Counted from the stretch's first letter, positions 1 to 5,682 are shown. The stretch is 5,979 nt of DNA from Anaerocolumna sp. (GCA_029256035.1 JAQSYR010000136.1:1-5979), one strand, 5' to 3'. Notes: generated by a model from the sequence alone, not told the origin. Numbers and translations are program-made.

Positions 1-195
1 GTTGAATTACTTGGTGCAGATATGTTAATTCATTTTAATTTAAATGATAAGATGGTTACCGGTAAAGTTTTATCTAGTTCTGGATTTGAACGTGACCAGA
101 TTGTGGAGCTGTCATTATTCTTAAGACATATACATTTCTTTGATCCTGAAACAACAAAAAGGATTGATGTAGGAGGTACCCTATGCAACGATTAA
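1..195 (+). CDS. Sugar ABC transporter ATP-binding protein (MalK/UgpC/MsmX type), C-terminal end only
   Basis: The window opens inside this gene. Frame 1 is open from the first base to a TAA at 193-195, giving the last 64 residues. It begins VELLGADMLIHFNL and contains HIHFFDPETTKRI. A VE-LG-(A/E)-D/E start followed by a final strand with 'H-x-FD-x-x-T-x-x-x-I' is the usual ending of the C-terminal TOBE/regulatory domain of carbohydrate-importer ATPases of the MalK/UgpC/MsmX family. The nucleotide-binding domain lies upstream, outside the window. Such ATPases drive import of di- and oligosaccharides from the cytoplasmic face, and some serve several transporters. Its last 13 bases overlap the next gene's start, so the two are probably translationally coupled. 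The call rests on the TOBE-like ending alone, and the substrate is not visible. Confidence 0.8.
   Translation, partial: VELLGADMLIHFNLNDKMVTGKVLSSSGFERDQIVELSLFLRHIHFFDPETTKRIDVGGTLCND
171..176 (+). promoter_or_regulatory. Ribosome binding site AGGAGG for the 138-residue membrane protein
   Basis: A perfect AGGAGG lies 6 bases before the ATG at 183, inside the end of the preceding ATPase gene. It fixes the start of the next gene and shows that the 13-base overlap is genuine. Confidence 0.85.
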
Positions 196-599
196 GCTAT
201 AAATTGATTTTACTTTTAGTAGCATTGACCGGAGCTTTGGAATTAGCTTTATCTGGTATACATATTCGGGCAATTACTATAATGTTTACGAGGCACATTG
301 GTTTTTATTTATTTCTCTTCATTTTATTTGGAGTTTTATTATTTGCTATTTCCACATCTATAAAAGTTATGGATTTGAGTAATGCATTTAAACTAATCTT
401 TTCCAGTGGAGTAGCTAGTTTTTCTGGTGCATACACGGCTTACCTTATGTGGAATAATTTTAAAACCAGCACTTCTATTTCAATTAATAATTTTAGAACT
501 TCATTTTATCTGATTATAGCTGGAGTTATTATTTATGCTGTTGGTACTCTGATTCTGTTAGGAATTGGTTTGTTGGATAAAAGGGAGGAAAAGCATTGA
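183..599 (+). CDS. Small four-helix integral membrane protein, function unknown
   Basis: This 138-residue protein is mostly hydrophobic. Four membrane segments are visible at about residues 8-28, 38-60, 68-91 and 108-131. The C-terminus is short and charged (LLDKREEKH), with positive and negative residues likely at the cytoplasmic face. I see no catalytic motif and do not recognise a named family. The start is fixed by AGGAGG 6 bases upstream. The gene overlaps the ABC ATPase before it by 13 bases and the next membrane gene by 4 bases, so all three are probably translated as a coupled set. The context suggests a part in sugar uptake or envelope handling of the substrate, for example an accessory to the transporter, but that is inference from position only. 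It is not a standard ABC permease: it is too short and I see no EAA loop. Confidence 0.8.
   Translation: MQRLSYKLILLLVALTGALELALSGIHIRAITIMFTRHIGFYLFLFILFGVLLFAISTSIKVMDLSNAFKLIFSSGVASFSGAYTAYLMWNNFKTSTSISINNFRTSFYLIIAGVIIYAVGTLILLGIGLLDKREEKH
584..588 (+). promoter_or_regulatory. Ribosome binding site GGAGG that decides a TTG start
   Basis: GGAGG stands 7 bases before TTG 596. No ATG is nearby in that frame, so this site and the 4-base stop/start overlap are the reason for choosing the TTG start. Confidence 0.75.
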
Positions 600-1078
600 A
601 AAAGAAATTCTTTACGGATAGACGTATTGAATCAATCATTCGTTTCTGGGCTGCTGGTGCTATCTATTTCTTCATTGGATGGGGTACCGGACTTGGAAGT
701 AATAGTTATTTAGATTTTATATTTTATCTTGGTGTAGCTATGGCAGTTTTTGATATGTTTGTTGTTAATCCTGTTATCAGACTTATGTTGAATGTAAGAA
801 CAACCGGGCATTATACGGATGTACCTATACACAAAAAGGTATTGTACCGCTTAGGATACGTACTTAAAACTGTAATTATAATGTTAGTTGTATCATCAAT
901 TTATAATATAATTAACCAGATTGCTATACTAATTTTAGATCTTCCTGATGATACTACAGTATTTCCAGGGGAACCGATTTTGTTTGGAATATTTTATCTG
1001 GTTGTTTACAGGCTGTTGGAAGGTTTTTTAAATAATATTAAATATAAAATGAAAGATGTGAATGAAAATGATAAATAA
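596..1078 (+). CDS. Second small integral membrane protein, function unknown (TTG start)
   Basis: This is a 160-residue protein with a basic N-terminus (MKKKFFTDRR) followed by four likely membrane segments at about residues 14-33, 40-65, 87-115 and 124-147. The tail is charged and hydrophilic (KYKMKDVNENDK). Translation appears to begin at TTG 596-598, which overlaps the TGA of the preceding gene (597-599). GGAGG at 584-588 is 7 bases upstream and supports this unusual start. Residues such as GWGTGLGSNS after helix 1 and FVVNPVIRLML after helix 2 look like conserved loop motifs, but I cannot name the family. Together with the 138-residue protein it forms a tandem pair placed between an ABC ATPase and a polysaccharide lyase. 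The two may act as a heteromeric membrane complex; this is inference. Confidence 0.78.
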   Translation: MKKKFFTDRRIESIIRFWAAGAIYFFIGWGTGLGSNSYLDFIFYLGVAMAVFDMFVVNPVIRLMLNVRTTGHYTDVPIHKKVLYRLGYVLKTVIIMLVVSSIYNIINQIAILILDLPDDTTVFPGEPILFGIFYLVVYRLLEGFLNNIKYKMKDVNENDK

Positions 1079-1148
1079 AGAACTCATGATTCAGCAAATG
1101 AAAACATCAAAAGATTTTAATGATATGGGGACATCACTATTTTTGTAA
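1068..1148 (+). pseudogene. Out-of-frame N-terminal fragment of the heparinase II/III-family lyase
   Basis: An ATG at 1068, overlapping the end of the preceding gene by 11 bases, opens a frame reading MINKELMIQQMKTSKDFND. It runs into a stop at 1146-1148. The hydrophilic, helix-prone start with a KE-x-x-x-x-QM pattern resembles the extreme N-terminus of heparinase II/III-like lyases. The body of the lyase follows immediately in the +1 frame, from 1120. In the family I would expect a further stretch of a few tens of residues between such a start and the W-G-H-x-Y-F-C motif, so there may be a small deletion here and not only a one-base slip. The ribosome site is weak for both 1068 and the alternative ATG at 1086. 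This is an interpretation; a chance ORF remains possible. Confidence 0.5.
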
Positions 1149-2892
1149 GGATGATGGAAATGTTCTGCAGTATAATCCATCAGATCCACATCATCATATA
1201 TGTCCATTATGTAAGAAAGATTATTCTTCACCATTACTTGATGGTGTATGGATTTATTTATATAGAAATGAAGCAGCACTTACTATACTTAAAGCATCCA
1301 TTATTTACAAATTAACGAATGAAAAAAAATATCTTGATGTTGTTATATCTCTAGCAAGCTTCTATATTTTATCATTCAAACAATTTGAACTACATAATAA
1401 AGAAGGATTATTCTTTGATACTATAGAATCCATGAAATGGGGATGTGGAAGAATTATGCCACAGAACCTAAATGAATCTATCTTTTTTATCCGAATTTTT
1501 ACGGGATTGGAATTAGTAAAGGATGAATTACCTGCTGATTTAATGGATGTAATAAAAACAGAATTTAGTGAGGAATTCCTTAATCTGTTAGCACCACAAA
1601 TCAATAAGGTACACAATATCTCTTGTTGGATGAATAGTGCAATCGGTGTGGTTGGTTTATTTGCAGAAAATAAGAAATTAATCTCCTTTGCCTTTGATGG
1701 AGAATTTAATATCAATCGTCAGCTTATGGAAGGTGTTACAGAAGATGGCTTCTGGTATGAAGGATCCATTCATTATAATTTCTTTACATTAGAAGGAGCA
1801 ACTTATCTGGCGCTATTTGCTAAGACTTATAACCAAGAATTTAGAGAGCTGGGAACTGTTAAAAAAATGTTGATTTCAGCTTACGATTATGCTTTTTCAA
1901 ATCAACAGTTACCTAATCCAAACGATGGATGGCCACATATAAATCTTAAGTCTTATTCCTACATATATTCTGTTGGTACAAAAGTGTTTGGATATGAAAG
2001 CAAGGTGGGAGAAATTCTTGCTCAGATATTAGCTGCTGACTATGAACGCGGCGAAGTTCCTTTATCCAAGCCTTACTACTTTAATAATAGACTATCCTTG
2101 GAGCAATTCTTATTACTTCCTGATTTTAATTTTAATGTTCAGGTAGTTCCTAATAAAGTGTCCATGGATTATGAAAAATCAAATTATGCGCTATTAAAAA
2201 GTGATAATTTAGATGTATTTTATAAATATGGACATCATGGTCCATCCCATGCACATCCGGATAAAATGACCATTGAAGTAGTATTCGGTAAGGAAACTCT
2301 GACAAAAGATTTATCCAATTCTGGTTATGGATCTATTATGTGTAATAAGTGGCACAGAATTACAGCATCCCATAATACAGTTGTGGTTGATGGTATGAAC
2401 CATACTTCAGTTGAGCCTGGAATTAAGTTAAGTTTTTCAAAGACCAGTTGCGATGCCAAAGCAAATCAAGTATACGAAGATGTTGATTTCAGAAGAAAAA
2501 TTGATTTGTTAGAGAATGGATTCTTAGATGAATTTGAAGTTCAGTCTAAACAGGATAGAAATTATGACTTTATTTTTCACACAGAAGCTGAATTAGATAT
2601 GAACTTAGAAGCTACCTGTGAAGTTGAGAAAAATTGTACTTTAGGTTTTACTGAAAATGGATATTCCTATTTTGAAAACATTATAAAGGTTAAACCAGTA
2701 GATGGATCAACAAAACTTAATCTTTTCTGGAAACTTGGGGATCTAAAGTTGTCAAGTATTATGGATATTGAAAATACGGAAGTATTCTTAGCCAAATCAC
2801 CAGCGAATCCGGTTTCAAGCTTTAGGACTTCAATTATACTAAGAAGAAAAGCCAAACATACTACATATCTTATGGAATGGGAAACAATTTAA
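1120..2892 (+). CDS. Heparinase II/III-family polysaccharide lyase, cytoplasmic, 5' end disrupted
   Basis: The open frame gives 590 residues. An N-terminal Cys/His-rich patch (C9, C28, C31, with HHYFC and HHHICPLC) precedes an all-helical domain at about residues 45-330, of the (alpha/alpha) toroid type. This domain contains HNISCWMNSAIG (H165, N166, W170) and EDGFWYEGSIHY (Y213, Y219), which match the His/Asn and Tyr regions used for catalysis in these lyases. A C-terminal beta-sandwich from about residue 350 carries the hallmark GHHGPSHAHPD (371-381) and HNTVVVDG (418-425). The enzyme should cleave a uronate-containing glycan by beta-elimination, giving a 4,5-unsaturated uronate end. No signal peptide is seen in either frame, so it probably acts on imported oligosaccharides in the cytoplasm. 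The ATG at 1120 has no Shine-Dalgarno sequence, and the frame is open only from 1102, so the true start is probably in the upstream frame (1068). KdgF and an SDR follow. The substrate class is uncertain. Confidence 0.85.
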   Translation: MIWGHHYFCKDDGNVLQYNPSDPHHHICPLCKKDYSSPLLDGVWIYLYRNEAALTILKASIIYKLTNEKKYLDVVISLASFYILSFKQFELHNKEGLFFDTIESMKWGCGRIMPQNLNESIFFIRIFTGLELVKDELPADLMDVIKTEFSEEFLNLLAPQINKVHNISCWMNSAIGVVGLFAENKKLISFAFDGEFNINRQLMEGVTEDGFWYEGSIHYNFFTLEGATYLALFAKTYNQEFRELGTVKKMLISAYDYAFSNQQLPNPNDGWPHINLKSYSYIYSVGTKVFGYESKVGEILAQILAADYERGEVPLSKPYYFNNRLSLEQFLLLPDFNFNVQVVPNKVSMDYEKSNYALLKSDNLDVFYKYGHHGPSHAHPDKMTIEVVFGKETLTKDLSNSGYGSIMCNKWHRITASHNTVVVDGMNHTSVEPGIKLSFSKTSCDAKANQVYEDVDFRRKIDLLENGFLDEFEVQSKQDRNYDFIFHTEAELDMNLEATCEVEKNCTLGFTENGYSYFENIIKVKPVDGSTKLNLFWKLGDLKLSSIMDIENTEVFLAKSPANPVSSFRTSIILRRKAKHTTYLMEWETI

Positions 2893-3007
2893 TACAGTTA
2901 AAAATGTAAAAGAAATTTTGGGAAGAAAGGATGCCACATACTAAATTCTTTTGCATAATGTTAAGAGTGGCAGCAACACAGGTAAATCTGTTTGCTAAGG
3001 TGAAAAT
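2893..3007 (+). other. 115-base gap within the operon: small hairpin and possible 26-codon ORF
   Basis: This is the only sizeable gap in the plus-strand operon. It holds an imperfect hairpin: AGCAACACAG (2972-2981) pairs with CTGTTTGCT (2988-2996) with one bulged C and a 6-base loop. There is no following T-run, so it is not a convincing terminator. It also contains a 26-codon frame, ATG 2931 to TGA 3009-3011 (starts MPHTKFFCIMLRVAATQ), whose stop overlaps the ATG of the cupin gene. Its spacing from GAAAGG is too short for a good ribosome site. The hairpin could act as an RNA-processing or stability element between the lyase and the downstream genes. None of this is firm. Confidence 0.3.
2997..3003 (+). 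promoter_or_regulatory. Ribosome binding site AAGGTGA for the cupin gene
   Basis: AAGGTGA complements the 3' end of 16S rRNA, and it stands 4 bases before ATG 3008. It supports that start. Confidence 0.6.
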
Positions 3008-3346
3008 ATGATTCAACATTTTTTTAAGTATGAAGAATGTGAGTTAGAGGATTTAGGCGGAGGAGTAAAGCGTAAAATCCTATCTTATAATAATAACCTT
3101 ATGGTAGTAGAAGTAAGTTATGAAAAAGGTGCAATCGGTGCGTTACACCAGCATCCACATGAACAAATTACATATATCATTGAAGGCGAATTTGAGTTTG
3201 AAATCAATGGTGAAAAGAAAGTTCTAAGGGCTGGTGACACAACATATAAGGAACCAAATGTTATGCATGGAGCAGTTTGCTTAAAACCAGGTAAAATTTT
3301 AGATATTTTTACACCATGCAGAGAAGACTTCATAGGAGGGAAATAA
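3008..3346 (+). CDS. kdgF: KdgF-like cupin, unsaturated uronate ring-opening enzyme
   Basis: This 112-residue protein is a single-domain cupin. The first metal motif is G44-x2-H47-x-H49-x3-Q53, followed by G60. The second has G76, P83 and H87. The putative metal ligands H47, H49, Q53 and H87 match the His-His-Gln-His set known for KdgF. Other KdgF-like marks are GGGVKRKILSY near the start, EKGAIGALHQHPHEQ, and the ending LDIFTPCREDF with a conserved Asp (D99) and Arg. Length matches the family's usual 110 or so residues. KdgF proteins convert 4,5-unsaturated monouronates, the products of lyases, to the linear 4-deoxy-5-keto-uronate. That is exactly the step needed after the upstream lyase and before the downstream reductase. 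The stop lies one base before the SDR start, so the two are coupled. The main alternative is a generic cupin of unknown substrate, but context makes that less likely. Confidence 0.85.
   Translation: MIQHFFKYEECELEDLGGGVKRKILSYNNNLMVVEVSYEKGAIGALHQHPHEQITYIIEGEFEFEINGEKKVLRAGDTTYKEPNVMHGAVCLKPGKILDIFTPCREDFIGGK
3334..3339 (+). promoter_or_regulatory. Ribosome binding site AGGAGG for the SDR gene
   Basis: AGGAGG lies 8 bases before ATG 3348, inside the last codons of the cupin gene. It fixes the SDR start and shows tight coupling. Confidence 0.85.
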
Positions 3347-3347
3347 A

Positions 3348-4097
3348 ATGAAAAAGTATGCAATGATAACAGGGGGAACAGGAGGAATTGGATTAGCAAC
3401 TGCGAAAGCCCTTGGAAATCAAGGATATTCAATTATTCTTAATGGTATTGACGAAAAACAGGGTGCAGAATCGAAACAACAGCTTTCGGAACTTGGAATC
3501 GAAGTGGAAATATTCTATTTTGACGTAACAAAGGAAGAAGCTATATTAAAAGGATTTGAAGAAATTTATAGTAAATATGATCACTTAGATGTTTTAGTTA
3601 ATAATGCCGGTGGACTTGGAGGACGTTCAAGATTTGATGGTATGACAACAGAATTTTATCGTTTTGTTTTAGCACTTAATCTTGACAGTGTATTCTTTGT
3701 TACTCGTGCTGCAATCCCGTTACTTAAAAAAGGTGAAAATCCATCCATTATTAGCTTTGCTTCTAATGCAGCATGGAATGCAGGTGGTGCAGGTGCAGGC
3801 GTATATGGTACTGCTAAGGCAGGCGTATTAACATTAACTAGAGCTTTTGCAAAAGACTTGGCGGAATATGGAATTCGTTGTAATGCAGTATCTCCTGGTA
3901 CAATCGATACTCCATTCCATCAGGCTACAAAAGAAACAAATATGGAATTATTTAATTCCTTCAAAAATAATATCCTTATGAAGAGATTAGGTCAACCAGA
4001 AGAAGTTGCTTCTGTTATTGAATTCTTAGTAAGTGATAAAGCATCTTTCTTAACTGGCGAAGTTATTCAAATTAACGGTGGCCAAGACTTCCTATAA
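3348..4097 (+). CDS. Short-chain dehydrogenase/reductase, probable deoxy-keto-uronate reductase (KduD-like or DEH reductase)
   Basis: This is a 249-residue classical SDR of complete length. It shows the cofactor loop TGGTGGIG (8-15), D59 before the adenine pocket, NNAG (85-88), N111, a catalytic Ser in SFASN (S139), the Y153-x3-K157 pair, the SPG-TIDTP turn (182-189) and the LTGEVIQINGG ending (236-245). Such enzymes form cytoplasmic tetramers using NAD(H) or NADP(H). The residues after strand beta-2 (LNGIDEKQG) do not settle which cofactor is used. Placed directly after a KdgF-like cupin and a lyase, it most likely reduces the linear 4-deoxy-5-keto-uronate to 2-keto-3-deoxygluconate. Alternatively it could be a KduD acting on the KduI product. 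No kduI is present in the window, which slightly favours direct reduction. The general family is certain; the substrate is inferred from neighbours. Confidence 0.85.
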   Translation: MKKYAMITGGTGGIGLATAKALGNQGYSIILNGIDEKQGAESKQQLSELGIEVEIFYFDVTKEEAILKGFEEIYSKYDHLDVLVNNAGGLGGRSRFDGMTTEFYRFVLALNLDSVFFVTRAAIPLLKKGENPSIISFASNAAWNAGGAGAGVYGTAKAGVLTLTRAFAKDLAEYGIRCNAVSPGTIDTPFHQATKETNMELFNSFKNNILMKRLGQPEEVASVIEFLVSDKASFLTGEVIQINGGQDFL

Positions 4098-4100
4098 AAC

Positions 4101-5174
4101 ATGGCTACTTCAGCTGAAAAACGAAGACAGGAGATCCTTGAGGGGAGCCTACTTAGAATTATATTTATTTTAGCTGTTCCTGTTATGATTGACAATTTAA
4201 TGAATGCTGTATTTGGTTTAATTGATACTTATTTTGTATCCAGTATCGGATTAAATGAAGTTGCAGCTGTAACCTTTGTAGGACCTATTTATGATATGGT
4301 TAGGGCAATCGGGGTGGGTATTTCCATTACTGGTACAATTATGATAGGAAGGGCTATTGGAAAAGCTGATAAAGAGGAAGAAAAAACAGTTGCAAAATAC
4401 TTGATGATAATAGCCTTTGCATCAGGGATTGTCATCACCGGATATATATTTATCCGGTGGGAAGCAATTTTATTATCTGCTTCAATTTCTGATTCTCTCT
4501 TGCCAGTGGCAGGTGACTATTTTAGAATGACAACATTAAGTACACCGCTAATTTTAATTAACGCTGTATATATTGGGCAAAAGCGTGCAGAAGGCGATAC
4601 GTCAAGAATTTTAAGAATTAATTCACTATCCATAGTAATTAAAATAATATTAACCTATGTTCTTATTTATGTATTTAAACTTGGTTTAATAAGCCTGGCC
4701 ATTACAACCTTCGTATCTCAGATCTATGTAACATTATATGCTATATTGCATGGCTATTTGGGATACATGGTCAAAATATTCAAGTTCAAGGCATCTAAAT
4801 TAAGAAAAGATTTGTATTCAAAAATATTCAAAATTGGACTGCCTTCCGTTATTGAAAAAGCATCTCTGTCCTATGGCTTTGTTTTAGTTAATGAACAGGT
4901 AATTAAATACGGAGAAGGAGTATTAGCAGCCTATGGTATTACCAATAAGATAAATTCCGTATTATTTTCAACAGTTTCAGGAATTGGCACTGGTTTAGCT
5001 ATTGTAATAACTCAGAATTTGGCTCAAAAGCACTTAGACCGTGTTAAGGCAGCTATAAGAATCAGTCTTATTATTGCAGTTATTTTTTCAACTGTTGTTG
5101 GAATATTACTATTAATTTTTAAACAGCCAATTGCAGCACAAATGACATTAGTTTTATTCGTGTTTATTTATTAA
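4101..5174 (+). CDS. MATE-family multidrug/metabolite exporter, truncated by a frame break
   Basis: The open frame gives 357 residues, whereas MATE transporters usually have about 440-460 residues and 12 helices. The N-terminus EILEGSLLRIIFILAVPVMI, then NAVFGLIDTYFVSSIG (35-50), VGPIYD (60-65), and MIGRAIGKADKEE (81-93) are typical of the family's first helices. The repeat in the second half starts at KIFKIGLPSVIEKAS (241-255). About ten helices are present up to LLLIFKQPIAAQ (336-347), then the frame reaches a stop at 5172-5174. The final helix follows in the -1 frame. Start ATG 4101 lies 3 bases after the SDR stop with no clear Shine-Dalgarno, so it likely depends on coupled translation. 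MATE proteins export cations or drugs using Na+ or H+. Its link to uronate use is not obvious; it could relieve toxic keto-sugars or simply be co-transcribed. Confidence 0.85.
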   Translation: MATSAEKRRQEILEGSLLRIIFILAVPVMIDNLMNAVFGLIDTYFVSSIGLNEVAAVTFVGPIYDMVRAIGVGISITGTIMIGRAIGKADKEEEKTVAKYLMIIAFASGIVITGYIFIRWEAILLSASISDSLLPVAGDYFRMTTLSTPLILINAVYIGQKRAEGDTSRILRINSLSIVIKIILTYVLIYVFKLGLISLAITTFVSQIYVTLYAILHGYLGYMVKIFKFKASKLRKDLYSKIFKIGLPSVIEKASLSYGFVLVNEQVIKYGEGVLAAYGITNKINSVLFSTVSGIGTGLAIVITQNLAQKHLDRVKAAIRISLIIAVIFSTVVGILLLIFKQPIAAQMTLVLFVFIY

Positions 5175-5332
5175 GACTTCCTATTGTTTTACTGTTAGTA
5201 TTTTTAATTCCTGGAATTAGGGAGTTTAGTATATGGTATGGCATGCTCTTAAGTAATATTTTAACGGCAGCTGTGTCACTAGGCTTCTATGCAGTGTTAC
5301 GATATGGTGGTAAATTAAATAATTATTATTAG
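5150..5332 (+). pseudogene. C-terminal fragment of the MATE exporter in the -1 frame
   Basis: Reading the -1 frame relative to the upstream ORF gives SFIRVYLLRLPIVLLLVF, then REFSIWYGMLLSNILTAAVS and an ending LNNYY with a TAG stop at 5330-5332. An RLP-IV-LLL helix followed by WYGxLLSNI and a final aromatic/basic helix is the ordinary end of MATE transporters (last helix and the segment before it). Adding this piece gives about 400 residues, so roughly 50 residues, including one helix after residue 345, seem to be lost at the junction near 5136-5150. I read this as an internal deletion with frame change, either true decay or an assembly error. Ribosomal frameshifting is unlikely because it would not restore the missing helix. 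Confidence 0.7.
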
Positions 5333-5373
5333 TTCACCTTCTTTATTTGTTTCTATATACTTACTATGTGCAG

Positions 5374-5419
5374 GAATAAGCCTGATAATTCAGAATCTTC
5401 TGGATTATCAGGCTTATTC
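5374..5419. terminator. Long hairpin between convergent genes, probable bidirectional terminator
   Basis: GAATAAGCCTGATAATTCAGA (5374-5394) pairs with TCTGGATTATCAGGCTTATTC (5399-5419), giving a 21-pair stem with one G-T wobble and a 4-base loop (ATCT). It begins 42 bases after the MATE stop and ends 31 bases before the stop of the minus-strand gene, which is the position expected for a shared terminator. The left arm starts with an A-rich run and the right arm ends T-rich, but no long unbroken T-tract follows on either strand. Termination efficiency is therefore uncertain. Confidence 0.75.
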
Positions 5420-5449
5420 TCTTGGACGAAAGAATAATAAAATAAGGAA

Positions 5450-5650
5450 TTATCGAAAGCTGTTGTTTTCAGCAATATGTGAAACAAACTGCTGCATTTC
5501 CTCTTTCGAGCGGATGGTATGTGTTTGCTCAATAACATTTTGTTTTTGTTCATTATTTAAGGATGAAAAATAATTCATAGCTTCTAAATTCTGGGCTAAT
5601 GCCATTCCCAATCCTATTGGTATTTCACTACCATTTGCATAATTTTTCAT
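5450..5650 (-). CDS. Small conserved-looking protein of unknown function, 66 residues
   Basis: The minus-strand frame runs from ATG (complement of 5648-5650) to TAA (complement of 5450-5452). It encodes a soluble 66-residue protein: a Gly/Ala/Met-rich N-terminal part (NGSEIPIGLGMALAQNLEAM) followed by a charged helical part (SSLNNEQKQNVIEQTH, RSKEEMQQFVSHIAEN). There is no membrane segment, signal peptide or Cys pair. The pattern 'GSEIPxGxGMALAQNxxAMxYF..L...Q...I..TH.I.SK.EM..FV' looks to me like a small family common in Clostridia, but I cannot assign a function. The ribosome site GGAAGGTGGG (complement of 5657-5666) is 6 bases upstream and supports the start. The ORF reading the other minus frame across 5353-5553 is a shadow. 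The gene stands alone, convergent to the operon and divergent from rubrerythrin. Confidence 0.8.
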   Translation of the reverse strand: MKNYANGSEIPIGLGMALAQNLEAMNYFSSLNNEQKQNVIEQTHTIRSKEEMQQFVSHIAENNSFR

Positions 5651-5656
5651 AAATAA

Positions 5657-5682
5657 CCCACCTTCCTGTAATACACCTTCCT
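5657..5682 (-). repeat. Tandem 9-base repeat carrying the ribosome site of the 66-residue protein gene
   Basis: On the minus strand AGGAAGGTG occurs twice, at the complement of 5674-5682 and of 5659-5667, with a 15-base period. The copy nearer the ATG is correctly spaced to be the ribosome binding site. The distal copy is a second Shine-Dalgarno-like sequence with no ATG at the right distance. Confidence 0.65.

Noticed and set aside
1091..1279. 62-residue minus-strand ORF over the start of the lyase
   Set aside because: It is antisense to the clear lyase reading frame, has no ribosome site and shows no recognisable motif; a shadow.
1362..1715. 117-residue minus-strand ORF inside the lyase
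   Set aside because: It lies fully opposite the helical domain of the lyase, and its composition is that of an antisense translation.
2667..2855. 62-residue minus-strand ORF at the end of the lyase
   Set aside because: Antisense shadow with no ribosome site.
2972..2996. Intrinsic terminator between the lyase and the cupin gene
   Set aside because: The stem is short, has a bulge and is not followed by a T-run, so it is more likely neutral or a processing element.
3118..3432. 104-residue minus-strand ORF over the cupin and SDR start
   Set aside because: It is opposite two well-supported genes and crosses their junction.
5136..5174. Programmed -1 ribosomal frameshift in the MATE gene
   Set aside because: There is no clear slippery heptamer followed by a stem, and joining the frames would still leave the protein about one helix short of the family, which fits deletion better.
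5353..5553. 66-residue minus-strand ORF overlapping the terminator
   Set aside because: It would read through the 21-pair hairpin and overlaps the better supported gene at 5450-5650 in another frame. It is a Lys/Ser/Leu-rich shadow.
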